From NCBI RefSeq assembly GCF_009831765.1, contig NZ_WSSB01000002.1, positions 170,588-234,587 of the forward strand: a DNA stretch of 64,000 nt, in the 5' to 3' direction. This stretch comes from Craterilacuibacter sinensis (lineage in GTDB: Bacteria; Pseudomonadota; Gammaproteobacteria; Burkholderiales; Chromobacteriaceae). Below the pieces are notes generated by a model that saw only the letters and a program-made list of their open reading frames with translations, was not told where the DNA came from and made no database searches. The translations under genes were made by a program, and so were the position numbers. This document shows positions 1 to 7,007 of the stretch, piece by piece. Position 1 is the first letter of the stretch. Each line of letters opens with the position of its first letter.

Positions 1-490
1 CCATGAAGCCAGTATTATTGCCTCCGGCGCTGCTGCCGCCTTCGAGCAGGCAGCACCGCTGCTGAAAATACTGGCGCCCAGCCTGAGCTATCTGGGCGAG
101 CGGATCGGGGCTGCATCGGCGCAGGATTGTGCCGTGGCCGCCTATTTTGCCGGCGCCCTGCTGGGGGCTTTGCATGGTGCGCGTATCTGCGAGGCGGAAG
201 GGCTGCGGGTGGATGAATTTTGCAGCATGCTGTCGGACATATCACCGCTGCTTGGCGGGGATATCCGGCATCTGGGTGCCGTGATTCAGGCGGAAAACTA
301 CGGCGAGCCGCAGGCATCGCTGAAAACCTGGACGGCGGCCATTACCCGTCTGGAGCGCCATGCACAGCAGGTCGATATTCACCGGGGGTTTCCCGAGTTT
401 GCATCGTCAATATTCAGGCAGGGTGTCGATGCCGGTCTTGGGGCTCAGGAGGTTGCTGCTTTGATCAAGGTGCTGCGGGCTGCATCTTGA
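1..490 (+). CDS. Imine reductase-like NAD(P)-binding protein, 3' part
   Basis: This is the C-terminal part (about 162 codons) of a protein that begins before the window. The visible all-helical region, with a segment around AAYFAGALLGALHGARICEAEG followed by a W-containing helix and a GFPEF...GAQEVAALIKVL tail, resembles the C-terminal dimerisation domain of imine reductase/reductive aminase-like members of the 6-phosphogluconate/3-hydroxyisobutyrate dehydrogenase superfamily. The N-terminal Rossmann fold that would bind NADPH lies outside the window, so the substrate cannot be judged. It reads away from the window edge and ends at TGA 488-490, followed by a perfect inverted repeat. The family call rests on pattern resemblance only. 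Confidence 0.6.
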   Translation, partial: HEASIIASGAAAAFEQAAPLLKILAPSLSYLGERIGAASAQDCAVAAYFAGALLGALHGARICEAEGLRVDEFCSMLSDISPLLGGDIRHLGAVIQAENYGEPQASLKTWTAAITRLERHAQQVDIHRGFPEFASSIFRQGVDAGLGAQEVAALIKVLRAAS

Positions 491-496
491 TGTGCT

Positions 497-533
497 GAGC
501 CTGTTCACGTCTCGCAAGATTGTGAACAGGCTC
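497..533. terminator. 12-bp inverted repeat between convergent genes
   Basis: GAGCCTGTTCAC (497-508) is followed by a 13-nt loop and its exact reverse complement (522-533). It sits between two convergent genes, where a bidirectional terminator is expected. There is no T-tract on either side, so factor-independent termination is uncertain. Confidence 0.5.
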
Positions 534-553
534 CCAGACCGGCTGATCAGGGC

Positions 554-1339
554 TTACAGCGGCTCCAGTACCGCTCGTACCCGCTTGCCGCGGTTGTAGT
601 CGATATGGCTGACTGCTGTTTGTAGTGCAGGCTTGCCGCTGCGCGCTTCATAGGTGGCCAGCACGCGCGAGACGTAGTTGCGTGTTTCGGGGTAGGGCGG
701 GATGGTGTTCTTGTATTTTTGCACTGCACCTTCACCGGCATTGTAGGCGGCGATGACCAGCGGCATGTCGTGGTTGAACAGGCCCAGTAAAAACTTCAGG
801 TAGCGGGCACCGGCACGGACATTGGCGTCCGGATTGGTCAGGTCGGCCACGCCGAAGCGTTCGCCGGTTTCCGGGATGACCTGCATCAGGCCGATTGCGC
901 CTTTGGGCGACACGGCCAGCGCGTCATAGCCCGATTCCACGCTGACAATGGAATGCAGCAACTGGGCATCGAGCTTCATCTCGCGCGCGACCTTGTTGAT
1001 CATCTTGTTATAGGGTGCGCTGACGCTGGCCTTGATCAGGCGCGGCTCGGCGGAGGGTAGGCCGGTAAGCGGCGTGCGTGCTGCCTTAGCGATATCGCGG
1101 CTAAGGGTCGTGCCAAGGCCGGGGCGGGTTGCATCGGCCAGTGCATCGTATTTTCGTACAGCCAGCTCGGCTGGCGGACTCTTCTGGAAAAGTTGGTAAC
1201 GTTCATCCAGCTTTTTTGGGGCGAGGTGAACTTGTCCTGCGCTATCTACATAGCCATACAGATCCGCATGCGCGGCGGAGGCTAGCGTAAACGACGCAGC
1301 TATCAAGGAGCAGAGGATAAATCGGTTCATTGATAACAT
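554..1339 (-). CDS. Lytic transglycosylase (SLT domain) with DUF4124-like N-terminus
   Basis: A 261-residue exported protein predicted to cleave peptidoglycan glycan strands to 1,6-anhydromuramic acid products. A signal peptide (residues 1-26, ending ASAAHA) is followed by a short DUF4124-like segment (LYGYVDSAGQVHLA). The SLT domain lies at about 105-240, with the catalytic Glu at about 135 in VESGYDA, then the family motifs GLMQVIPET and AAYNAGEGAV. The second Met (start at 1330) has a better spaced GAG-type ribosome site and is an equally good start. It stands alone, convergent with the dehydrogenase to its left. Similar proteins without further domains are housekeeping or cell-division-linked enzymes. 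Confidence 0.88.
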   Translation of the reverse strand: MLSMNRFILCSLIAASFTLASAAHADLYGYVDSAGQVHLAPKKLDERYQLFQKSPPAELAVRKYDALADATRPGLGTTLSRDIAKAARTPLTGLPSAEPRLIKASVSAPYNKMINKVAREMKLDAQLLHSIVSVESGYDALAVSPKGAIGLMQVIPETGERFGVADLTNPDANVRAGARYLKFLLGLFNHDMPLVIAAYNAGEGAVQKYKNTIPPYPETRNYVSRVLATYEARSGKPALQTAVSHIDYNRGKRVRAVLEPL

Positions 1340-1422
1340 CTCGTGATAAGACCTTGATTAGCATAGCAAATATGCGCAATGTCTACTTGGATATTATCGT
1401 TCTTGCACCGTAATAATATTAT

Positions 1423-1893
1423 CTATTCGCGATGATAGGGGTGGTTGTTGAGGATGGAGTAGGCGCGATAGAGCTGTTCGGCCAGCATCACACGCACCAT
1501 GCCATGCGGCAGGGTCATGGCCGACAGCTGCAGCAGGACATCGGCTTTCTGTTTCAGCTCGGCCGATAATCCATCGGCGCCGCCGATGATGATGGTGATG
1601 TCGTCGCCACCGGCCATCCAGTCTTTCATGGCACCGGCCAGCTGTACCGAAGTCCAGTTTTTGCCGCGTTCGTCCAGCACCACCAGCTTGGTGCGCGGGG
1701 CAATCGCGGCGATCAGGCGCTCGTGTTCGGCTGCAATGCCTTTTTCAGTCGTGACGCCGCCGCCGCGTTTTTCCGGCTTGATTTCCTTGAGTTCGAAGCT
1801 GATGTCGCGGCCGAAGCGCTTGGCGTAGTCGCCAAAGGCTTCATCGACCCAGCGTGGCATCTTGGTGCCGACGGCGAGCAGGGTAATTTTCAT
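1423..1893 (-). CDS. rlmH: 23S rRNA (pseudouridine1915-N3)-methyltransferase RlmH
   Basis: A 156-residue SPOUT methyltransferase that N3-methylates pseudouridine 1915 in helix 69 of 23S rRNA. The start MKITLLAVGTKMPRWV matches the family N-terminus exactly; the frame is open for eight more codons upstream, but those belong to a heptamer-rich spacer. The trefoil-knot SAM site is visible as IIIGGADGL and the C-terminal LAEQLYRAYSILNNHPYHRE. The length is normal for RlmH. It is the last gene of a nadD-rsfS-rlmH run on the minus strand, a common arrangement, but is separated from rsfS by a heptamer hairpin element (1898-1982). Confidence 0.97.
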   Translation of the reverse strand: MKITLLAVGTKMPRWVDEAFGDYAKRFGRDISFELKEIKPEKRGGGVTTEKGIAAEHERLIAAIAPRTKLVVLDERGKNWTSVQLAGAMKDWMAGGDDITIIIGGADGLSAELKQKADVLLQLSAMTLPHGMVRVMLAEQLYRAYSILNNHPYHRE

Positions 1894-1897
1894 GGTG

Positions 1898-1982
1898 GGA
1901 AATCCGGGACTCGGCACCCGGGACCCGGATGGGAGTCGACGGCCGATGCCGGAAAATCCCTGATCCCGAGCCCCGGGTCACG
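1898..1982. repeat. Heptamer hairpin element between rsfS and rlmH
   Basis: G-arm units at 1906-1938 (GGGACTC, GGGACCC, GGGAGTC types) are followed by a spacer and C-arm units at 1957-1980 (GATCCC, GAGCCCC, GGGTCA). The spacer contains CCGATGCCGG. It belongs to the intergenic heptamer family of this window, without tandem expansion. It lies inside a minus-strand gene run and could reduce or punctuate transcription into rlmH. Confidence 0.6.
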
Positions 1983-1986
1983 CGGT

Positions 1987-2358
1987 TTAGGCTGCCGACC
2001 AGGGCTTGCCGCCGACCGGGGTGAACGATGGCTTCTGGCCGCCCCACAAGGCTTCCAGATCATAGTAGTCGCGCACGGCAGGCAGCATCACATGGATGAC
2101 TACGTCGCCGGCATCTACCAGGACCCATTCGCCGCTTTCATGGCCTTCGGTGCCGACCAGATCTACGCCGGCTTCTTTCAGCGTAACGGCTACGCTATTG
2201 GCCAATGCCTTGACCTGGCGATTGGAGTCGCCGGTGCAGACGATCAGATGCTGGAACAGCGAGGTCAGCTCGCTGGTGTCCAGAGTGACGATGTTCTTGC
2301 CCTTGACGTCTTCCAGAGCGGTCACGGCCAGTTTTACGATTTCTTGAATATTGTCCAT
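1987..2358 (-). CDS. rsfS: Ribosomal silencing factor RsfS
   Basis: A 123-residue RsfS/Iojap protein, which binds ribosomal protein uL14 and blocks 30S-50S joining under poor growth. Family hallmarks are VTALEDVKGKNIVTLDT near the N-terminus, FQHLIVCTGDSNRQVKALA in the middle, then EGHESGEWVLVDAGDVVIHVM. The typical ...YYDLEALW tail is present (residues 102-109), followed by a short basic and Gly-rich extension. It lies downstream of nadD on the minus strand with about 100 nt between them, the common bacterial nadD-rsfS-rlmH order. Confidence 0.97.
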   Translation of the reverse strand: MDNIQEIVKLAVTALEDVKGKNIVTLDTSELTSLFQHLIVCTGDSNRQVKALANSVAVTLKEAGVDLVGTEGHESGEWVLVDAGDVVIHVMLPAVRDYYDLEALWGGQKPSFTPVGGKPWSAA

Positions 2359-2456
2359 ATTTCCTTGATTCCAATGATGGGCACATGGACGCGTACGGAC
2401 GGGTCAGAGGTGCCGCGAAAAGAGCGCGAGCCGCAGGTTGCGGCCTGTATGTCACG

Positions 2457-3098
2457 CTAGGTGTTCCGGTAGAGCTGCTGCGCCCGGATATAGTCCAGTA
2501 CGGCAGCGGGAACGAGGCCGGACACATCGGCGCCGGCAGCAAGCCGGGCGCGGATGTCCGTCGCCGAAACATCGACCGGAGCCAACGTCAGGGCGCGGAT
2601 TGTACCGGAAGGTGTTCGTTTTGAAAAATCAGACACTTGGCGCGCTTGCCATTGCGCGCTGATGGCGGGTGCCAGATGGGCGGGATCGAAGCCCGGGCGC
2701 AGGGCGACGGCGAGGTTGGCCAGGGTAAAAATGGCCTGCCAGCGATGCCAGCTGGCAAGTCTGGCCAGCGAGTCGCCGCCTATCAGACACCACAGCTCAT
2801 CCTGTGGCGTGAGTTCGCTGCGCAACTCCTCCAGCGTCTCGACGGTATAGGCATTTTTGCCGCGGCGTATTTCCCTGTCGTCAGCGATAAGTCCAGGCTC
2901 GCCGGCAATTGCCAGACGCACCATGTCCAGCCTTTGGCTGGCGCTGGCATGGGGGCCATGGTCGCGGTGATAGGGCAGGCCGGCCGGCACCAGCCTCACC
3001 TCGTCCAGCTTTAATTCGTCGCGCAGCGCGCAGGCCAGACGCAGATGGGCGCAGTGGAAGGGGTCGAAGGTGCCGCCATACAGGCCGATACGCCTCAT
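2457..3098 (-). CDS. nadD: Nicotinate-nucleotide adenylyltransferase NadD
   Basis: A 213-residue NadD, which joins nicotinate mononucleotide and ATP to deamido-NAD in NAD synthesis. The nucleotidyltransferase signature GGTFDPFHCAHLRLA is at residues 8-22 and the C-terminal nucleotide-binding motif is seen as SATDIRARLAAG. Length is typical. Its ATG overlaps the stop of the carbonic anhydrase gene by 4 nt (3095-3098), implying translational coupling and co-transcription. Confidence 0.96.
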   Translation of the reverse strand: MRRIGLYGGTFDPFHCAHLRLACALRDELKLDEVRLVPAGLPYHRDHGPHASASQRLDMVRLAIAGEPGLIADDREIRRGKNAYTVETLEELRSELTPQDELWCLIGGDSLARLASWHRWQAIFTLANLAVALRPGFDPAHLAPAISAQWQARQVSDFSKRTPSGTIRALTLAPVDVSATDIRARLAAGADVSGLVPAAVLDYIRAQQLYRNT

Positions 3099-3673
3099 AG
3101 AATATCTGGCGTGTCGGCGTAGCCGTCCACGATGACGGTCAGCGCGCCGGTGGCCGGGCTAATGACCAGTCCGTGCACCGGAATATCGCGCGGCATCAGC
3201 GGATGGTGGCGTACGGTGTCGACCGTATGGCGCACGCTGTCTTCGACATTGTCGAAGCCCTTGAGCCAGCCATCCAGGTTGATGCCGGCGGCGCGCAAGG
3301 TGGTGAGCGTGTCCGGGCTGACGCCGCGTTCGACGGCATTGTCCAGCACCTGCTTGGGGTCGATGGCATTCATGCCGCAATCGTGGTGGGCGACGACACA
3401 GATTTCTTCCGCCCGCAGCTGGTAAACGGCGATCAGCAGGCTGCGCATCACCGAACCCCATGGGTGGGTGACCAGGGCGCCGGCGTTCTTGATTAGTTTG
3501 GCATCGCCGTTTTTCAGCCCCATGGCCTTGGGCAGCAGCTCGACCAGACGGGCATCCATGCAGGCCAGCACCGCCAGATTCTTGTCGGGGAACTTGTCGG
3601 TGCGAAATTTTTCGTATTCGCGGCTAGTGACGAACTCGTGGTTGTGTTCGAGCAGGGCGTGCAACACGCGCAT
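3095..3673 (-). CDS. Beta-class carbonic anhydrase
   Basis: A 192-residue zinc enzyme interconverting CO2 and bicarbonate. Zinc ligands are recognisable in CMDAR (Cys, with the Asp-Arg dyad) and in HHDCGM (His and Cys). The chosen start MRVLHALLEHN is preceded by GGGAGA at good spacing; the frame is open for 20 more codons upstream with no family-like sequence. The spacing CMDARLVELLPKAMGLKNGDAKLIKNAG resembles the small cab-type beta carbonic anhydrases. It overlaps nadD by 4 nt and probably starts this transcription unit. Confidence 0.93.
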   Translation of the reverse strand: MRVLHALLEHNHEFVTSREYEKFRTDKFPDKNLAVLACMDARLVELLPKAMGLKNGDAKLIKNAGALVTHPWGSVMRSLLIAVYQLRAEEICVVAHHDCGMNAIDPKQVLDNAVERGVSPDTLTTLRAAGINLDGWLKGFDNVEDSVRHTVDTVRHHPLMPRDIPVHGLVISPATGALTVIVDGYADTPDIL

Positions 3674-3765
3674 TCGTTTCTCTCCCGGCCTCAGTGGAAT
3701 AGAGGCTCTATTTGCGGCGCATCCTACCACCAAGCATGCCGGTCAGGTAGCCGCTGCATGCGGCC

Positions 3766-4758
3766 TTACCAGCGCGAGGCGTGGTCTTCGGTGACGCCGG
3801 TCAGCGTGCTGACGATGTGGCGCGCACCGCTTGCCGGATCCAGCAACACCCCGCTGAAGGTGCCGATGGGCTGCACATAGCGGCTGGCGGCAATCAGCAG
3901 ATTCTTGTTTTCGCTGCGCATGCCTTCCGGAGTGAAACGCAGGTCGACCAGACCATCGTCGCTATGGATATGCCACGGCGCCATCGGGTTGGCTGGGCTG
4001 TAATCAAAGCGCACCTTGCCGACGCGCAGCAGTTTGCCGTGCAGCCAGATGGCGTTCTCGGCATCGCCCATATAGCCGTCCTGCAGATTGAAGCCCAGTT
4101 CGTGATTGTGTGCACTGGCCCAGCGCCACGCGGTATGGCGAGCGAGCAGACCGTTGGAGGCGTCCAGGCTGGCGATGGCACCATCCAGCGAATAACGGCT
4201 GCCGTTGGTGTCGGCATAGCCGCTGACGGACAGTCCGCCGGTCTTGTGGGTCGAATGCGCCAGATGGTTGGCCGGCGCAATAGCGCACAGGGTCGGCACT
4301 TCGGGGGCTAGCGTGATATGGGCGGCGATGCGCAGTGCCGGGGTGCGTACCTCGAGCAGCATGCGCCCAGCCTCGCGGGTGAAGGTCAGCTTGCCGCCAC
4401 CGGCGCAAAAACGGGCGTGGCCGAAGGCGCGGTCTTCTATTTTGGCCGACAGGCCTGGCAGGCCATCGGCCGAGAAGCTGGCCGTGACCTCGCGCTTCTG
4501 GCGGTCGAACAGATAGGCAAAAGCGGTGCTGCACCAGCCCAGGTCGACCACAGCGACGCCGATAAAGTAGTTGTCGTGGGCAAAAGCGGCATACTGCCAG
4601 CGTTTATGGTGCAGCTTGCGGGTGAGGCGATGCCAGGGCGCAAGCGTCAAAGGCTGCCAGCTGAGCGTGCCAACCGTGCCCTGATACATGCCAAAGGCGG
4701 GAATCCCGCGCTCGTGAACCAGACGGGACGGCGCGGGCAAAAGCGGTGAGGGGTCCAT
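3766..4758 (-). CDS. DUF2804 domain protein
   Basis: A 330-residue protein covering a complete DUF2804 domain, from the N-terminal GIPAFGMYQGTVG to the C-terminal IGTFSGVLL. No signal peptide or membrane segment is seen. DUF2804 proteins have a predicted beta-rich fold and no established reaction; some resemble lipocalin-like or hydroxysteroid-processing proteins, but nothing here decides this. It lies between the carbonic anhydrase (93-nt gap) and the Blh-like hydrolase on the same strand, with no obvious functional link to either. Confidence 0.8.
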   Translation of the reverse strand: MDPSPLLPAPSRLVHERGIPAFGMYQGTVGTLSWQPLTLAPWHRLTRKLHHKRWQYAAFAHDNYFIGVAVVDLGWCSTAFAYLFDRQKREVTASFSADGLPGLSAKIEDRAFGHARFCAGGGKLTFTREAGRMLLEVRTPALRIAAHITLAPEVPTLCAIAPANHLAHSTHKTGGLSVSGYADTNGSRYSLDGAIASLDASNGLLARHTAWRWASAHNHELGFNLQDGYMGDAENAIWLHGKLLRVGKVRFDYSPANPMAPWHIHSDDGLVDLRFTPEGMRSENKNLLIAASRYVQPIGTFSGVLLDPASGARHIVSTLTGVTEDHASRW

Positions 4759-4812
4759 CTATCTGGGGCGCGGGCTTGATCCGCCGCCCGGTAGTCGAAG
4801 ATGTGCCCGAGT

Positions 4813-5673
4813 TTACAGCAGATTAAGCGGGATTTTCAGATAGGCGACCCCATTTGTATCTTTGGGCGGCATTTCACCGGCGCGGATATTGATCTGAACC
4901 GAGGGCAGGATCAGCACCGGCATGGCAAGGCCGGCATCGCGTTGTTGGCGCATGGCGATGAATTCATGTTCGCCGACCCGTTCATTCAGGTGGATATTGC
5001 GTGCCCGCTGCTCGCCCACCGTACTTTCCCATTGTGCCGCGCGCCCCTCGGGCGGGTAGTCGTGACACATAAAGAGGCGGGTGTCGTCCGGTAGGCTTAA
5101 TAAGTGCTGCGCCGAGTGATAGAGTGCTGCCGCGTCGCCACCGGGAAAGTCGCAGCGGGCGCTGCCCACGTCCGGCATGAACAGCGTGTCGCCGACAAAG
5201 ACGGCATCCCCGATGTGATAGGCCATATCGGCCGGGGTATGGCCCGGCACATACAGCGCCCGCGCCGTTAAGGTGCCGATGCTAAACGCCTCGCCGGCGG
5301 CAAACAGATGGTCGAACTGGCTTCCGTCACAGGCAAAGCCGGGCTCCAGATTGAAGATCCGGCTGAAGCTGGCCTGTACCTTGCCTATCTGGTCGCCGAT
5401 GGCGGTCTTGCCGCCTAATTGTTGTTTGAGCCAGGCGGCGGCGGACAGATGGTCGGCATGGGCATGGGTTTCCAGTATCCAGTCTACGGTCAGTTTTTGT
5501 TCCCGGATAAAGTCGACCAGCTGCTGGGCCGAGGTGGTGCGGGTGCGGCCCGATTTGGGATCGTAGTCGAGCACCGGGTCGATGATGGCTGCGTGTCCGC
5601 CTGCCTGATCGTAAACCACATAGCTGATGGTCCAGGTCGCAGGATCGAAGAAGGCTTGTACAGGGGTTTTCAT
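4813..5673 (-). CDS. blh: MBL-fold hydrolase, persulfide dioxygenase-like (Blh type)
   Basis: A 286-residue metallo-beta-lactamase-fold protein. The metal-binding motif THAHADHLSAA is at about residues 69-79, with further ligands in VPGHTPADMAYHIG and GDTLFMPDVGSARCDFPGGD. These last signatures, and the opening PVQAFFDPATWTISYVVYD, are typical of the BigR-linked Blh/ETHE1-like persulfide dioxygenases, which oxidise glutathione persulfide to sulfite. It is divergent from an ArsR regulator with BigR-type cysteines, across a 96-bp gap holding palindromic operator candidates, so its expression is probably released by sulfide or persulfide. The exact substrate is inferred from family and context. 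Confidence 0.88.
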   Translation of the reverse strand: MKTPVQAFFDPATWTISYVVYDQAGGHAAIIDPVLDYDPKSGRTRTTSAQQLVDFIREQKLTVDWILETHAHADHLSAAAWLKQQLGGKTAIGDQIGKVQASFSRIFNLEPGFACDGSQFDHLFAAGEAFSIGTLTARALYVPGHTPADMAYHIGDAVFVGDTLFMPDVGSARCDFPGGDAAALYHSAQHLLSLPDDTRLFMCHDYPPEGRAAQWESTVGEQRARNIHLNERVGEHEFIAMRQQRDAGLAMPVLILPSVQINIRAGEMPPKDTNGVAYLKIPLNLL

Positions 5674-5710
5674 CTGGCGGCGCTCCCATTTCTGCTGGTG
5701 ATGGTTAAAC

Positions 5711-5741
5711 TATATTGAAAAACAATATATTTGTAAATATA
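5711..5741. promoter_or_regulatory. Tandem palindromic operator candidates for the BigR-like regulator
   Basis: Two overlapping AT-rich palindromes lie between blh and the ArsR gene: TATATTG-AAAAA-CAATATA at 5711-5729 and TATATTTGTAAATATA at 5726-5741. AT-rich dyads like these are the known operator style of BigR/SqrR-type ArsR repressors. Their central position would allow control of both divergent promoters. Confidence 0.6.
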
Positions 5742-5769
5742 ATAAAGACTCTGTGTCAGAGGTAAGATC

Positions 5770-6090
5770 ATGGATATGAATTTGCTGCGGGAAAATGCGT
5801 CCCGCGCTGCCGGCTTGCTGAAGAGCCTGGCTAATGAAGACAGGCTGCTGCTGCTGTGCCAGCTGGTCGATGGCGAGAAGTCGGTTTCCGAACTGGAGCG
5901 CTTGACCGGCATCCGCCAGCCGACCTTGTCACAGCAACTGGGCGTGTTGCGCAATGAGGGCCTGGTATCGACGCGGCGCGAAGGCAAGTGGATTTATTAC
6001 AGTGTGGCCAGCCAGGAGGCCATGGCGATCCTGTCGTCGCTGCATGACATTTTCTGCCCGCAAGAGATGGTCGCAGATGCAGGCGCATGA
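5770..6090 (+). CDS. bigR: ArsR-family persulfide sensor (BigR/SqrR type)
   Basis: A 106-residue winged-helix repressor. The recognition region QPTLSQQLGVLRNEGLVSTRREGKWIYY is typical ArsR. It lacks the metal-binding ELCVCDL motif of ArsR/SmtB metal sensors. It has only two cysteines, Cys30 (LLLLCQLV) and Cys96 (IFCPQE), 66 residues apart, the same spacing as the Cys42/Cys108 redox pair of BigR. That supports reactive sulfur sensing through a tetrasulfide or disulfide. It heads a plus-strand run with two YeeE/YedE genes and sulP, and diverges from blh, matching known sulfide-detoxification operons. Confidence 0.88.
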   Translation: MDMNLLRENASRAAGLLKSLANEDRLLLLCQLVDGEKSVSELERLTGIRQPTLSQQLGVLRNEGLVSTRREGKWIYYSVASQEAMAILSSLHDIFCPQEMVADAGA

Positions 6091-6138
6091 AATAAAGCAA
6101 TAAGAATTCATGCTTGCCGTTAACAAGGGGAAATCATC

Positions 6139-6570
6139 ATGAGTATCGCCTGGGATGTATTCACGCCGGCAGCTTCGCTGGGCGGCGGCGTGTTGATAGG
6201 GCTGGCGGCCAGTGCTTTTGTCCTGTTGCTGGGGCGGATTGCCGGTATTAGCGGCATGTTGGGTGGCGTGCTGGAGCGCGCCGCCGACTGGCCTTTGCGT
6301 CTGGCCTTCGTGCTGGGGCTGCTGGCGGCTCCCATGACCTATGCGCTGTTTGCCGGCGCGCTGCCGGTGCCGGTCATCGAAGCATCGACGCCAACCTTGC
6401 TGCTGGCCGGACTGCTGGTCGGCATCGGTACCCGTTTTGCCTCGGGCTGCACCAGCGGCCACGGCGTATGCGGGCTGTCGCGCCTGTCACCGCGTTCGCT
6501 GGTGGCCACGATCAGCTTTATGGCGGCCGGCTTTATCACCGTCTATGTCGTCCGTCATCTCTTGGGCTGA
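6139..6570 (+). CDS. YeeE/YedE family membrane protein (sulfur transport), first half
   Basis: A 143-residue integral membrane protein with about four hydrophobic segments. The family motif [21 protein letters not shown] (about residues 96-116) contains the conserved cysteines thought to contact thiosulfate or sulfide in YeeE-type transporters. This half-size protein pairs with the next gene; the two together correspond to one full-length YeeE/YedE transporter. Here they follow the BigR-like regulator by 48 nt, which fits import or export of a reduced sulfur compound. RBS AAGGGGA precedes the ATG. Confidence 0.88.
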   Translation: MSIAWDVFTPAASLGGGVLIGLAASAFVLLLGRIAGISGMLGGVLERAADWPLRLAFVLGLLAAPMTYALFAGALPVPVIEASTPTLLLAGLLVGIGTRFASGCTSGHGVCGLSRLSPRSLVATISFMAAGFITVYVVRHLLG

Positions 6571-6577
6571 AAACATC

Positions 6578-7003
6578 ATGAAACCCGTCAAACTGTTTGC
6601 TGCTTTTGCCATCGGTCTGCTGTTCGGTACCGGCCTGATCGTGTCCGGCATGTCCAACCCGGCCAAGGTGCTGGGTTTTCTCGATCTGGCCGGCGCCTGG
6701 GATCCTAGCCTTGCCCTGGTGATGGCAGGTGCCATCGGTGTGGGCTTTTTCGCGTTTCGTGTGGCCGGGGGACGCAGCCACTCGCTGCTGGGTGACAAGA
6801 TGCAGTTGCCGACCAGCCGTGAAATGACTTTGCGTCTGGTGCTGGGCAGTGTGTTGTTCGGTGTGGGCTGGGGGCTGGCCGGCATCTGCCCGGGGCCGGG
6901 TCTGGTGCTGGCCGGCGCGCTGATTCCGCAGGGGCTGCTGTTTGTCGGTGCGATGCTGGCCGGCATGTTGCTCTACCGCGTACTCGATCCTTTGCTGCCT
7001 TGA
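6578..7003 (+). CDS. YeeE/YedE family membrane protein (DUF6691), second half
   Basis: A 141-residue membrane protein of about four helices starting 7 nt after the previous stop. It opens with a helix ending in GTGLIVSGMSNPAKVLGFLD, a DUF6691 hallmark, and has GVGWGLAGICPGPGLVLAG in the second half with the conserved cysteine of the family. An alternative upstream frame opening at 6341 lies wholly inside the preceding gene and is rejected. It is expected to form a two-component sulfur-compound channel or transporter with its neighbour. Confidence 0.88.
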   Translation: MKPVKLFAAFAIGLLFGTGLIVSGMSNPAKVLGFLDLAGAWDPSLALVMAGAIGVGFFAFRVAGGRSHSLLGDKMQLPTSREMTLRLVLGSVLFGVGWGLAGICPGPGLVLAGALIPQGLLFVGAMLAGMLLYRVLDPLLP

Positions 7004-7007
7004 TGCA